Positions 26,796-35,529 of a stretch of 64,000 bases of DNA are shown here, in pieces; the stretch's first letter is position 1; every line of letters begins with the position of its first letter. The position numbers and the translations under genes were made by a program. Source of the stretch: Bacteroidota bacterium (GTDB lineage Bacteria > Bacteroidota > Bacteroidia > Chitinophagales > Chitinophagaceae); contig JAEZGS010000001.1 in NCBI GenBank assembly GCA_023437225.1, forward strand, positions 124,001 through 188,000. Direction: 5' to 3'. The notes under the pieces were generated by a model. It was given only the letters and a program-made list of their open reading frames with translations, was not told the origin of the DNA and searched no databases.

Positions 26796-27257
26796 ATGAC
26801 AACTATGAGCATTGAAAAAGACATTCAGCAAACAAGTTTCAGAACAGATTATCAAAAGGTGAGGGTTAACCTGATCTTCACTTACAACTGGGTAATGGAG
26901 GGCTCACGGAAATTTTTTGAAAGGGCCGATCTCACTCCTCAACAGTACAACATCCTGAGAATTCTTCGTGGCGCTAACTCGCCATTATCTACTTTACAAA
27001 TAAGGCAACGTATGCTCGACAAAATGAGTGATACAAGCCGCATTGTAGACCGGCTTATCAGGAAAGATCTTGTTAAAAAAGTTACCAGCGAAAAAGACCG
27101 GCGACTGGTGGATATAACTATCACTGATAAGGGTTTTGCACTACTCGCCTCTTTGGATGGGCTGCTCGATGAAATGGATGCGCAGCTAAATGGACTTAGC
27201 ACTGACGAATGTCATACGTTAAACCACTTGCTCGACAAGCTCCGAAAATCGGATTAG
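26796..27257 (+). CDS. MarR family transcriptional regulator
   Basis: A 153-residue winged-helix repressor-type protein. Family features are LTPQQYNILRILRGA, the recognition helix region QIRQRMLDKMSDTSRIVDRLIRKDLVKK and the wing EKDRRLVDITITDKG. A second ATG at 26805 is possible. The start codon lies five bases after a heptad repeat. MarR proteins usually respond to small ligands and control neighbouring genes; the closest candidates are the radical SAM gene upstream and the GH10-like gene 29 bases downstream. No operator was identified. Confidence 0.9.
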   Translation: MTTMSIEKDIQQTSFRTDYQKVRVNLIFTYNWVMEGSRKFFERADLTPQQYNILRILRGANSPLSTLQIRQRMLDKMSDTSRIVDRLIRKDLVKKVTSEKDRRLVDITITDKGFALLASLDGLLDEMDAQLNGLSTDECHTLNHLLDKLRKSD

Positions 27258-27286
27258 GTTGTATTTTAGTTCTCTAAACCTTATAA

Positions 27287-28585
27287 ATGAGAAGTACTTC
27301 CTATGGAATAGTGTGCACCCTCGTGTTTGTGGTGCTTCTTACGACTAAGATCTTCGCCCAGAACAATTATGAATTCCGTGCCGCCTGGATCGCAACTGTT
27401 GCCAACATTGACTGGCCAAGCAGGGGCAATCTTGATAGCGAATCACAAAAGCGTGAGTTCATTCGCCTGCTCGATATGCATAAGCAAAACGGAATGAACG
27501 CCGTGATTGTTCAGGTGCGTCCTGCAACCGATGCGTTTTATCCTTCTGATCTGGAACCATGGAGCGAATGGTTGACCGGTCGGCAGGGACGAGCTCCGGT
27601 TCCCTACTATGATCCGCTTCAATTTATGATTGATGAAGCGCACAAACGCGGAATGGAATTTCATGCATGGTGCAATCCATACCGTGCGGAGATGCAGATA
27701 GGAAAATCTTCCATTTCGCCGGATCACATCACGCGTAAACATCCGGAATGGTTCCTTAGCTATGGAGGTAAAAGATATTTTGATCCGGGCAACAAAGAAG
27801 CGCAGGCACATGTGGTGCTTGTAATCAGGGATATCGTAAGAAGATATGATGTCGATGGAATTCACTTCGATGATTATTTTTATCCATACAGAATACCAGG
27901 GAAAGAATTTCCCGACCACAACAGTTATATGATCAATGGGAACGGTATGCTGCGCGATGAATGGAGGAGAAGCAATGTCGATAGCATCATACTCAGGCTA
28001 TCACAGGCTATCAAAGAAGAAAAGCCGATGGTAAAATTTGGCATTAGTCCTTTCGGTGTTTGGAGAAATATCGACCAGGATCCGTTAGGCAGCGAAACGA
28101 GGGCCGGCGTTACGAATTACGATGATCTCTATGCAGATGTGATACTATGGCTAAAAGAAGGTTGGATCGATTATGTAGCACCACAATTATATTGGGAGAT
28201 CGGGCATAAAGCAGCGCCATACGAAGTGCTGGTAGATTGGTGGAGTCGTCATACTTATGGAAAACATTGTTATATCGGAATCGGTATTTACCGTGCGGGA
28301 AGCAACGCCGCATGGCGCGATGCAACGTTACTTCCACGGCAAATTGAATTGTTGAGATCTTATCCTGAAATTCAGGGCGCGATTTATTATAGCAGTCGAT
28401 CATTCCTTAACAACCCTAATGGATGGTGCGATACACTGCAAAACAATCATTACAGGATACCTGCTCAGGTACCACCAATGCCGTGGTTGCAACCCACTAT
28501 TCAGGCCGCAACAGATGTGCAGGGTAAACCAACCGAAGCAGTTCTTGCAAGGCCGGTCGAAGCGGTGATATCAAAACCAAACTGA
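27287..28585 (+). CDS. Family 10-like glycosylhydrolase (DUF187/GHL10)
   Basis: A 432-residue secreted protein with signal peptide (ending TKIFAQ). The barrel has EFRAAWIATVANIDWPS, MNAVIVQVRPATDAFYPS, MEFHAWCNPYRAE, YDVDGIHFDDYFYP and WIDYVAPQLYWEIG, the signature of the GHL10/DUF187 (YngK) family. These act on glycans, possibly peptidoglycan-derived or plant polysaccharide, but the substrate is not set. The C-terminal 50 residues form a Pro- and Ala-rich tail. It has no T9SS domain and is probably periplasmic. Confidence 0.9.
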   Translation: MRSTSYGIVCTLVFVVLLTTKIFAQNNYEFRAAWIATVANIDWPSRGNLDSESQKREFIRLLDMHKQNGMNAVIVQVRPATDAFYPSDLEPWSEWLTGRQGRAPVPYYDPLQFMIDEAHKRGMEFHAWCNPYRAEMQIGKSSISPDHITRKHPEWFLSYGGKRYFDPGNKEAQAHVVLVIRDIVRRYDVDGIHFDDYFYPYRIPGKEFPDHNSYMINGNGMLRDEWRRSNVDSIILRLSQAIKEEKPMVKFGISPFGVWRNIDQDPLGSETRAGVTNYDDLYADVILWLKEGWIDYVAPQLYWEIGHKAAPYEVLVDWWSRHTYGKHCYIGIGIYRAGSNAAWRDATLLPRQIELLRSYPEIQGAIYYSSRSFLNNPNGWCDTLQNNHYRIPAQVPPMPWLQPTIQAATDVQGKPTEAVLARPVEAVISKPN

Positions 28586-28701
28586 TATGATTTCAAGATC
28601 TCATAGGTTTTGTCTATCAGTAAATAAAGAAAGTCGATTGGTGCTTTGATCGATAGAAGCCACCTTTGCACACGGAATTAAAAAAACAAAAGATTTAAGT
28701 T

Positions 28702-29256
28702 ATGAAGAACACAGTTTTATCGATCGGCTCTCAATTTCCTGAGTTCAAAAAGAGATCAGTAGTATCCATTGAAAAAGGAAAAGAGTTTTACGACATCACC
28801 TCTGAAGAGATTCGCAGTTCAGGTAAGTGGCTGGTTATGTTTTGGTGGCCTAAAGATTTTACTTTCGTTTGTCCTACAGAAATTGCTGAATTCAACCGTC
28901 ATGCACAGGATTTCGAAGATAGAGAAGCGATTTTGATCGGGGCTTCTACAGATACCGAATTTGTACACGTTGCATGGAGAAGAAACCATGAAGATCTTCG
29001 CGACCTTAAGTTTCCAATGCTCGCTGATACCTCAAGAACTCTCGCTGAAGACCTCGGTATTCTTGAGCAAAATGAGAAAGTTGCATACCGTGCAACATTC
29101 ATCGTTGATCCACAGGGAACTATCCGCTGGGTTTCATTATATGATCTGAACGTTGGCCGGAATGTAAGTGAAGTTTTGCGCGTACTTGATGCACTTCAAA
29201 CAGATGAGCTTTGTCCCTGCAACTGGCAGAAAGGTGAAGCAACCATCGAAGCGTAA
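28702..29256 (+). CDS. Peroxiredoxin (AhpC/TSA family)
   Basis: A 184-residue thiol peroxidase. The peroxidatic Cys is C57 in FVCPTEIAEF, with the conserved Thr and downstream Arg region intact, and a C-terminal LCPCNWQKGE supplies resolving Cys candidates. It reduces hydrogen peroxide and organic peroxides. An AhpD-like gene follows 160 bases downstream, the pairing known from AhpC/AhpD systems, and no AhpF is present in the window. A strong terminator at 29290 separates the two genes. Confidence 0.92.
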   Translation: MKNTVLSIGSQFPEFKKRSVVSIEKGKEFYDITSEEIRSSGKWLVMFWWPKDFTFVCPTEIAEFNRHAQDFEDREAILIGASTDTEFVHVAWRRNHEDLRDLKFPMLADTSRTLAEDLGILEQNEKVAYRATFIVDPQGTIRWVSLYDLNVGRNVSEVLRVLDALQTDELCPCNWQKGEATIEA

Positions 29257-29289
29257 ATAAAATAGATTTCTATACATCAACCAATACGA

Positions 29290-29329
29290 GCCGGGATCAG
29301 AAATAACCCCCTGGTCCTGGCCTTTTTTT
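29290..29329 (+). terminator. Intrinsic terminator after the peroxiredoxin gene
   Basis: An 11-bp stem (GCCGGGATCAG with CTGGTCCTGGC, 9 Watson-Crick pairs plus wobble/mismatch) with a 10-base loop, followed by seven T. It lies 33 bases after the peroxiredoxin stop. Confidence 0.85.
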
Positions 29330-29332
29330 AGC

Positions 29333-29395
29333 AGAATTATGAAATGAGAATTGAGAATGGCAAATAAGCATTCAACAATCCGCATTCTGCATTCA
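29333..29395. repeat. Intergenic heptad inverted element 4 (28 + 7 + 28)
   Basis: Left arm of four 7-mers (agaatta, tgaaatg, agaattg, agaatgg; 29333-29360), a 7-base spacer (caaataa), and a right arm of four 7-mers of opposite polarity (gcattca, acaatcc, gcattct, gcattca; 29368-29395). It lies directly after the peroxiredoxin terminator and just before the AhpD-like gene. Confidence 0.7.
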
Positions 29396-29415
29396 GTAAT
29401 AAAACTCCCAATAAA

Positions 29416-30006
29416 ATGTTTGGAACTACATCATCTGTTGATAATGCAGCTGCATTATTAAACGACCTTAATATAGATACAGAACATGTATCCTCTGATC
29501 TGAAATTATTGAACAGCGCTGAGAGCCGTTACCTCAAAGACATCAAGGTGAGCCTTTCATCCGCTTTACAGGCGCCGTCACTACAAAGAAAAGAATCGAT
29601 GCTTATTGCATTAGCAACGGCAGTGAATGAAAAGAATGAGTTGCTAAAGAATTCATTCATCGAAAAATCCCAGGAAGAGGGCGCAAGTGAGAAAGAAATT
29701 GCAGAGGCAATTGCGTGCGCAAGCCTGCTCAGTGCAAACAATGTATATTATCGTTTTCGTCATTTTATGAATGAGGAATTTTATAATAACGCGCAGGCAG
29801 GTATCCGGATGAACATCATGGCGTCACCTGTACTCGGTAAGGAATTATTTGAATTGATAAGTATTGCTATTAGTGCAGTAAACGGCTGCGAAATGTGTGT
29901 GAAGTCGCACGAAAAGACACTTGTTACTCATGGGACAAGTAAGCAACGAATTCATGACGCAGTGCGTCTTGCTGCTGTTGTACGCTCTCTTTCAGTGATC
30001 GTATAA
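29416..30006 (+). CDS. AhpD-like carboxymuconolactone decarboxylase family protein
   Basis: A 196-residue all-helical protein with the AhpD redox site CEMCVKSHE (Cys158, Cys161, His165) near the C-terminus, preceded by a helical region with SLLSANNVYYRFRHFMN. AhpD acts as a thiol reductant that regenerates AhpC. The neighbouring peroxiredoxin makes this role likely. It ends in a clear terminator at 30025-30057. A heptad element sits in front of the gene. Confidence 0.9.
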   Translation: MFGTTSSVDNAAALLNDLNIDTEHVSSDLKLLNSAESRYLKDIKVSLSSALQAPSLQRKESMLIALATAVNEKNELLKNSFIEKSQEEGASEKEIAEAIACASLLSANNVYYRFRHFMNEEFYNNAQAGIRMNIMASPVLGKELFELISIAISAVNGCEMCVKSHEKTLVTHGTSKQRIHDAVRLAAVVRSLSVIV

Positions 30007-30024
30007 ATTAGTGAATGATGGATT

Positions 30025-30057
30025 ACGGCTTGTGTGCTTTGCATGCAAGCCGTTTTT
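30025..30057 (+). terminator. Intrinsic terminator after the AhpD-like gene
   Basis: An 8-bp perfect stem (ACGGCTTG with CAAGCCGT) closed by a 13-base loop and followed by TTTT. It begins 18 bases after the stop. Confidence 0.85.
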
Positions 30058-30096
30058 ATTTAAGCCACTTTCTTAATTTTGCTCAAATTGTTCACT

Positions 30097-31314
30097 ATGC
30101 CAGGTTATGAATTTTTTGGTAACGAAGAGAGGAAAGAAGTTAACGATGTTTTGGAAACAGGCATCCTTATGAGATATGGGTTTGATGGACCGCGAAAAGG
30201 TATTTGGAAAGCCAAAGAATTGGAAGCCGCCATATGTGAACGATTCGGATGCAGGTATGCCCAGTTGGTATCCAGCGGCACAAGTGCACTTACGACAGCT
30301 ATGGCTGCCCTCGGCATTGGTTATGGCGACGAAATTATAATGCCCGCTTTCACATTTGTTGCAAGCTTCGAAGCGGTACTGAGCGTAGGAGCAGTACCTG
30401 TTCTTGTAGACATTGATGACACTCTTACATTAAATCCCGCCGCAGTTGAAGCTGCCATTACATCGAAAACAAAGTGCATAATGCCTGTACATATGTGCGG
30501 CAGCATGGCTGATATGGATGCGTTGGTAAGCATCTGTGCAAAGCATAACTTACTCTTGTTGGAAGATGCCTGCCAAAGTATCGGCGCTTCACATAAAGGC
30601 AGATCACTTGGAACTATCGGCAATGCCGGCACTTTTTCATTTGATTTTGTAAAGACCATGACCTGCGCCGAAGGCGGCGTAGTTCTGACCAACGATGAAG
30701 ATGTATTTATTAAGTCGGATGGCTACAGCGATCATGGACACGACCATAAAGGCGTGGACCGTGGCGCGGATCTTCATCCATTTATCGGCTATAACTTCCG
30801 CATCTCTGAGCTTCACGCCGCAGTTGGTCTGGCACAGATCAGGAAACTCAACGAATTTCTCTCCATACAAAAACGCAATCATTCCGCTATCAAAGCAGCG
30901 TTGTCTGAAATTCCTGAAGTCAGCTTCCGCCGTATTCCAGATGAGTCGGGCGACAGTTGCACATTCCTCAGTTGGTTTTTGCCAACTGAAGAATTAACGC
31001 GTTCCGTTGTGGCGAACCTCCGGGAGCAAAATGCCCTTGCAGGAAACTTTTACTGGTTCGACAATAACTGGCATTATATCAGGAAATGGGATCACCTTAA
31101 AACTTCCATGACCCTCAACGCTTTACATCCAGACCTCCGGGATTCAGTAATACATCACGCCTCCAAAGATTTTAGTGCTTCAGACAGCATAATGAATCGA
31201 TGCATTTCAACTTCTGTTAGCCTTTCCTGGACTGAAGAACAGATGCAGTTGAAATGTGAGCAATTAAGAACTGCGGTTCGTAAATCGTTTGAAACCAATG
31301 CAATAAAAGCATAA
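30097..31314 (+). CDS. DegT/DnrJ/EryC1/StrS family PLP-dependent aminotransferase
   Basis: A 405-residue fold type I aminotransferase. The ATG at 30097 is used; the TTG 18 bases upstream is less likely. Visible features are VSSGTSALTTAMAALGIGYGDEIIMPAFTF, LLEDACQSIGAS (Asp for the PLP pyridine), SFDFVKTMTCAEGGVV with the PLP Lys, and GYNFRISELHAAVG. These enzymes add an amino group to keto-sugars for surface polysaccharides, or act on other keto compounds. It is alone, so the pathway is open. A TAATTTTG -7-like element lies at 30074-30081. Confidence 0.88.
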   Translation: MPGYEFFGNEERKEVNDVLETGILMRYGFDGPRKGIWKAKELEAAICERFGCRYAQLVSSGTSALTTAMAALGIGYGDEIIMPAFTFVASFEAVLSVGAVPVLVDIDDTLTLNPAAVEAAITSKTKCIMPVHMCGSMADMDALVSICAKHNLLLLEDACQSIGASHKGRSLGTIGNAGTFSFDFVKTMTCAEGGVVLTNDEDVFIKSDGYSDHGHDHKGVDRGADLHPFIGYNFRISELHAAVGLAQIRKLNEFLSIQKRNHSAIKAALSEIPEVSFRRIPDESGDSCTFLSWFLPTEELTRSVVANLREQNALAGNFYWFDNNWHYIRKWDHLKTSMTLNALHPDLRDSVIHHASKDFSASDSIMNRCISTSVSLSWTEEQMQLKCEQLRTAVRKSFETNAIKA

Positions 31315-31448
31315 ACAGCGAACAGTTTTTACACAATAAATTAAAACAGGGGTTTCCATGTAGGTGCCAATCGAATTATTTGTAATTTACGGCTTGATTT
31401 TTGTGGAGCGCCCGTCCCTCAAAAAAGTTCAGGGTAAAGCAGGTAATT

Positions 31449-32936
31449 ATGGCAATTAGTCAAAGTTTACAACAAAAGCTATTACAAAAGTTATCACCGC
31501 AGCAGATTCAGCTTATGAAATTGCTGCAGGTGCCGACTGCAAATCTGGAAGAGCGTATCAAGGAGGAACTTGAGGAAAATCCTGCATTGGAACAGGCCGA
31601 AGAGGACCATGACGATCAGTTTGATGATGTGAAAGATGAATTTGATAGTGCAGAAGATGACGATTACGAAATGGATGGCAGTGAGGACGAATACGAGAAT
31701 ATCGATATCAGCGAATACGTAGGCGACGAAGACGGTGAAATAGCGGAGTACAAAATGAAGGACGATAACTATCCTGATCCGGAGGATAACAAAGTCGCCC
31801 CATATAAAATGGAGACTTCCTTTCATGAGCACCTGCAGGAGCAGCTTGGAATGTTGAAGCTGGATATTCAGCAACAAAAAATAGCAGAGCAGATAGTTGG
31901 AAGCATTGATGATGACGGCTATCTCAGGAGAGAAACGATAGCGATAGTTGATGATCTTGCGTTTCGTCAAAACATAGAAACGGATGAACATGAAGTGGAA
32001 GCTGTGATAAAATTCATTCAACACTTCGATCCGCCAGGTGTTGCCGCAAGAAACCTGCAAGAGTGCCTGCTGCTACAACTGGAACGTCAACGACATAAAG
32101 GCAAGGATGTAGAACTTGCTATTGAAGTGCTTTCGAAATACTTCGATGAATTCACCAAGAAGCACTATGATAAGATACAACGTGGTTTAAGTCTCACCGA
32201 TCTTGATCTCAAGAACGTCATCGGTCAGATCATCCGCCTTAATCCCAAACCAGGTGGAAATCATGGCGATATTAATAAGGCTGAGAGTTATGTAGTTCCT
32301 GACTTTTTTATTTTCAACAACGCTGGCAAGCTTGAACTTACACTCAATTCGAAGAATGCTCCTGACCTTAGAATAAGCGAAGGCTATCGGGATATGTTGA
32401 GGGAATATGACCGCGGAAGCAAGAAAGATAAACGTCAAAAAGAAGCAGTAATCTTTATTAAGCAAAAGATCGATGCGGCAAAATGGTTTATCGATGCAAT
32501 TAAACAGAGACAACATACTCTGACCGCTGTCATGGAAACGATCATGGAATATCAACATGATTTCTTTCTAACCGGCGATGAAACAGTGCTGCGGCCCATG
32601 ATCTTAAAAGACATCGCAGAGCGAACACAATTGGACATATCTACAGTGAGCCGTGTTGCCAACAGCAAATTTGTGCAAACAGAGTTCGGAACTTATCGGC
32701 TTAAATTCTTCTTCAGTGAATCTTTAAGTACAGATAGTGGCGAAGAGGTTTCCACCCGTGAAGTAAAAAAGATCTTAAGCGATCTTATTGAAGGTGAAAG
32801 CAAGAAGAAACCTTTAAGTGATGAGAAACTCACCGATCTATTGCAGGAGAAAGGATATAATATTGCAAGAAGAACCGTTGCAAAATACAGGGAACAACTA
32901 AACATCCCGGTTGCGCGACTTCGTAAAGAACTGTAG
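31449..32936 (+). CDS. rpoN: RNA polymerase sigma-54 factor
   Basis: A 495-residue sigma-54. The ATG at 31449 is chosen because it starts the canonical region I (Gln/Leu-rich LQQKLLQKLSPQQIQLMKLLQ). A very acidic region II (about residues 45-110) follows, then the core-binding domain, and the C-terminal RpoN box ARRTVAKYRE. It directs RNA polymerase to -24/-12 promoters and needs AAA+ activators, none of which is in the window. The PAP2-like gene starts one base after the stop and is probably co-transcribed. Confidence 0.96.
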   Translation: MAISQSLQQKLLQKLSPQQIQLMKLLQVPTANLEERIKEELEENPALEQAEEDHDDQFDDVKDEFDSAEDDDYEMDGSEDEYENIDISEYVGDEDGEIAEYKMKDDNYPDPEDNKVAPYKMETSFHEHLQEQLGMLKLDIQQQKIAEQIVGSIDDDGYLRRETIAIVDDLAFRQNIETDEHEVEAVIKFIQHFDPPGVAARNLQECLLLQLERQRHKGKDVELAIEVLSKYFDEFTKKHYDKIQRGLSLTDLDLKNVIGQIIRLNPKPGGNHGDINKAESYVVPDFFIFNNAGKLELTLNSKNAPDLRISEGYRDMLREYDRGSKKDKRQKEAVIFIKQKIDAAKWFIDAIKQRQHTLTAVMETIMEYQHDFFLTGDETVLRPMILKDIAERTQLDISTVSRVANSKFVQTEFGTYRLKFFFSESLSTDSGEEVSTREVKKILSDLIEGESKKKPLSDEKLTDLLQEKGYNIARRTVAKYREQLNIPVARLRKEL

Positions 32937-32937
32937 A

Positions 32938-33630
32938 ATGAATGCATTCATTAAGAATGATGAAATAGACACCCTGTCTGATGATATCGAAGTTACACCG
33001 ATAGAAAAGACGCCCGTAATGGTGAAATTGCTTGGCCAATTTTTATCCGTTCTTTTTCATCCACTGTTTATCCCGTTATATGTATCTGCTTTCGTTTTGT
33101 TTGTACATCCCACGGTCTTTGCCGGCTTTGCAGATGCACAAAAGATCCGCATCCTTGCCATTGTTGGTGTGAATCTTCTTTTATTACCAGCCGTCACCGT
33201 ATTCTTATTATGGCGATTGAAATTTTCCGGCAGCATATTGCTGAAGACGCAGCGCGAGCGCATCATACCTTACGCAGCAACCATGTTCTTCAGCTTTTGG
33301 TGCTGGAATGTCTTCAGAAATCTTTCGTTCAGTCCGGAGGTGTTTAATAATTTTCTTTTCGGTGTATTCTTAGCAATCATCATGGGATGGCTTGCTAATA
33401 TTTATTTCAAGATCAGCATGCATGCACTTGGAGTTGGCGGCATGCTTATGTTTGTAATATTGCTTTCTATAAGCGGAGAGGGAAGTCCGGGTCTTTACAT
33501 TGCTGCAGCAATATTGATAACAGGCCTAACACTTTCAGCCCGGTTCATGGTCTCGGACCACAGTTCGTTCGAAGTATATAGTGGCCTTTTGCTTGGAGCG
33601 TTGGCGCAGCAGATCGCTATATGGGTTTAG
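32938..33630 (+). CDS. Multi-pass membrane protein, degenerate PAP2-like
   Basis: A 230-residue membrane protein with about six hydrophobic segments. The ATG at 32938 follows the rpoN stop by one base. The C-terminus reads ARFMVSDHSSFEVYSGLLLG: the Arg-x5-His-x3 spacing is that of the third PAP2 phosphatase motif, but Glu replaces the usual Asp. The first two PAP2 motifs are not clear. It may be a catalytically altered PAP2-like protein; the function is unknown. It converges on the DUF4920 gene, with one base between the stops. Confidence 0.75.
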   Translation: MNAFIKNDEIDTLSDDIEVTPIEKTPVMVKLLGQFLSVLFHPLFIPLYVSAFVLFVHPTVFAGFADAQKIRILAIVGVNLLLLPAVTVFLLWRLKFSGSILLKTQRERIIPYAATMFFSFWCWNVFRNLSFSPEVFNNFLFGVFLAIIMGWLANIYFKISMHALGVGGMLMFVILLSISGEGSPGLYIAAAILITGLTLSARFMVSDHSSFEVYSGLLLGALAQQIAIWV

Positions 33631-33631
33631 A

Positions 33632-34096
33632 TCAAATAACTTTGACCCCACTGGCTACAAACTGAATTTCTTTTTTTGGTTTCGTGATTGATTTTATTTC
33701 GTCTTTTGACTTCCCGGCATCTTCAGCATAGTGCCTTTGCTGCTTAACGGAAACCTCTTTCACATTGGCTTCTCCTTCCATTATCACGTTTTTTCCTACA
33801 ATATCCTTTGGCATGAAGAATCCATAGTCTTTGAACTTAACCATCAAATTGGCTCCTTCGCTATTTTTCAGCTTCATCCAGCATCCCTTTTCCTGGCAGA
33901 CTTCAACCACAGTTCCTGTAAGCTTGCCAGTATAACCTGATGACGATACTGATCTTTGCAATTCCTCTACGTTGATGCCCTCGCCCTTTGAAACTTCAGC
34001 ACCATAGAGCGTACCAGGCTTTGCAGATGCAGGTGATTGAGCCTGCACACCAAGCGTCATTGCTAATATTAAAGACAAAACGAAAAAGCTTTTCAT
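33632..34096 (-). CDS. DUF4920 domain protein, secreted
   Basis: A 154-residue protein. The ATG at 34096 gives a signal peptide (SFFVLSLILAMTLGVQAQ); a longer frame reaches 34165 but adds non-signal residues. The body has YGAEVSKGEGI, GKLTGTVVEVCQEKGCWMKL with a Cys pair, FKDYGFFMPKDIVGKNVIMEGEA and a C-terminal IQFVASGVKVI, the DUF4920 pattern. The beta-barrel (OB-like) fold and Cys pair suggest metal or small-ligand binding in the periplasm, but this is not established. Confidence 0.87.
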   Translation of the reverse strand: MKSFFVLSLILAMTLGVQAQSPASAKPGTLYGAEVSKGEGINVEELQRSVSSSGYTGKLTGTVVEVCQEKGCWMKLKNSEGANLMVKFKDYGFFMPKDIVGKNVIMEGEANVKEVSVKQQRHYAEDAGKSKDEIKSITKPKKEIQFVASGVKVI

Positions 34097-34244
34097 ATCA
34101 GGTGTTTGATCAAATGTACAAAGCACCGGCCATTTTATGCGGCCTTTTTCAGATGTTGTGCTCAATAATTCCGGACCGCTTCATCGAATCACAACGATGA
34201 AAATCACCAAAATATTTAGTTTTTTCCTGCTAAGAATATTAGTG

Positions 34245-34271
34245 TTGATAAGATAATTTTATCTACATTTG
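34245..34271 (+). promoter_or_regulatory. Putative sigma-A type promoter of recA
   Basis: TTG at 34245-34247 and TACATTTG at 34264-34271 resemble the Bacteroidota -33 (TTG) and -7 (TAnnTTTG) elements, with 16 bases between, slightly shorter than usual. The recA ATG is at 34305. Confidence 0.5.
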
Positions 34272-34304
34272 ACAAACAATAATTTTGAAGCCAAACTTTA
34301 CAAC

Positions 34305-35306
34305 ATGTCAAACAGCGAAAAACTCAAGGCCCTGAAGCTCACGATGGATAAGATCGATAAGGACTTCGGAAAGGGTAGTGTGATGATGATGAATGAGCGT
34401 GCAGAACAGCTGCAGGAAGTAGTATCGACTGGTTCGATCGGACTTGACTCGGCTTTGGGAATTGGCGGTCTTCCAAAAGGACGGATCATTGAGATTTACG
34501 GGCCTGAATCTTCCGGTAAGACCACCGTTGCTATACATGTTATTGCAGAAGCTCAAAAGAAAGGAGGCATGTGTGCGATCATTGATGCGGAACACGCATT
34601 CGATAGCGCCTATGCGCAGAAGCTCGGTGTAGATGTAGATAACCTGCTGATCTCGCAACCGGATTATGGCGAACAGGCACTTGAAATTGCGGACAGGCTT
34701 ATCCTCTCGGGAGCATTGGATGTAGTAGTAATTGATTCTGTTGCTGCACTGGTTCCTAAGGGTGAATTGGAAGGAGAAATGGGTGACAGCAAGATGGGCC
34801 TCCAGGCTCGACTGATGTCACAGGCTTTAAGAAAACTTACCGCAACAATAAGCAAAACAAACACCATTTGCATTTTCATCAACCAGTTGAGAGAGAAGAT
34901 CGGGGTGATGTTTGGAAACCCGGAAACAACTACCGGTGGTAATGCCCTTAAGTTTTATGCATCTGTTCGACTGGACATTCGCAGAATGGCTCAGATCAAG
35001 GACGGAGACGAAGCAATCGGAAATCGGGTGAAAGTAAAAGTGGTGAAAAATAAAGTTGCACCCCCATTCCGCAGTGCTGAATTTGACATCGTATTTGGTG
35101 AAGGCATTTCCAAAGCTGGTGAAATTATTGACATGGGTGTTGAACTTGGCATTCTTCAAAAGAGCGGTAGCTGGTTCAGTTATAATACCGATAAACTGGG
35201 TCAGGGCCGTGAAACAGTAAAGCAGATGATGCTCGACAATCCGGAGCTGGCCAATGAAATCGAAACGAAGATCCGCGAGAAGATCAAAGAAATGCAAGCC
35301 GCTTAG
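34305..35306 (+). CDS. recA: Recombinase RecA
   Basis: A 333-residue RecA, normal length. The ATG at 34305 is used rather than the TTG at 34269. Features: the start SNSEKLKALKLTMDKIDKDFGKGSVM, Walker A GPESSGKTT, VVIDSVAAL Walker B, the L1/L2 loop region with INQLREKIGVMFGNPETTTGG, and the C-terminal acidic tail. It forms filaments on single-stranded DNA and drives strand exchange. It is flanked by its own promoter-like element and a terminator at 35342, so it is probably monocistronic. Confidence 0.98.
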   Translation: MSNSEKLKALKLTMDKIDKDFGKGSVMMMNERAEQLQEVVSTGSIGLDSALGIGGLPKGRIIEIYGPESSGKTTVAIHVIAEAQKKGGMCAIIDAEHAFDSAYAQKLGVDVDNLLISQPDYGEQALEIADRLILSGALDVVVIDSVAALVPKGELEGEMGDSKMGLQARLMSQALRKLTATISKTNTICIFINQLREKIGVMFGNPETTTGGNALKFYASVRLDIRRMAQIKDGDEAIGNRVKVKVVKNKVAPPFRSAEFDIVFGEGISKAGEIIDMGVELGILQKSGSWFSYNTDKLGQGRETVKQMMLDNPELANEIETKIREKIKEMQAA

Positions 35307-35341
35307 GCAGTTGAAAATTTATATGGGTTAGTATGTAGATG

Positions 35342-35360
35342 GCCTCCTTCGGGAGGCTGT
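35342..35360 (+). terminator. Terminator after recA
   Basis: A perfect 6-bp GC-rich stem (GCCTCC with GGAGGC) and a stable TTCG tetraloop, followed by TGTTTGCGTTT. It lies 35 bases after the recA stop. Confidence 0.75.
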
Positions 35361-35396
35361 TTGCGTTTATTGACTGGATATACAAAAGTAAAGAGC

Positions 35397-35429
35397 AAAA
35401 AAAAGGGGCATGAATAGAAATTCAACCCC
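35397..35429 (-). terminator. Minus-strand terminator for the T9SS gene at 35530
   Basis: Read on the minus strand: GGGG(T)TGAAT pairs with ATTCA(TG)CCCC around TTCT, followed by eight T. It lies about 100 bases beyond the stop of the minus-strand T9SS protein gene. Confidence 0.65.
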
Positions 35430-35529
35430 GTTTTAAAATCCAATATCCTATGAAAAACCGTTGTAAAAATAACTCCGCGATTTGATATACGCAACTCATT
35501 TTTGCCAAAAGTCAAATTACTTATCCACT

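Noticed and set aside
30074..30081. TAATTTTG as a full promoter of the DegT-family gene
   Set aside because: No TTG element lies at the proper distance upstream, so only the -7-like half is seen.
31494..32060. 188-codon minus-strand frame inside rpoN
   Set aside because: It is the complement of the acidic region II and core domain; hydrophobic bias follows from the codons of the real gene.
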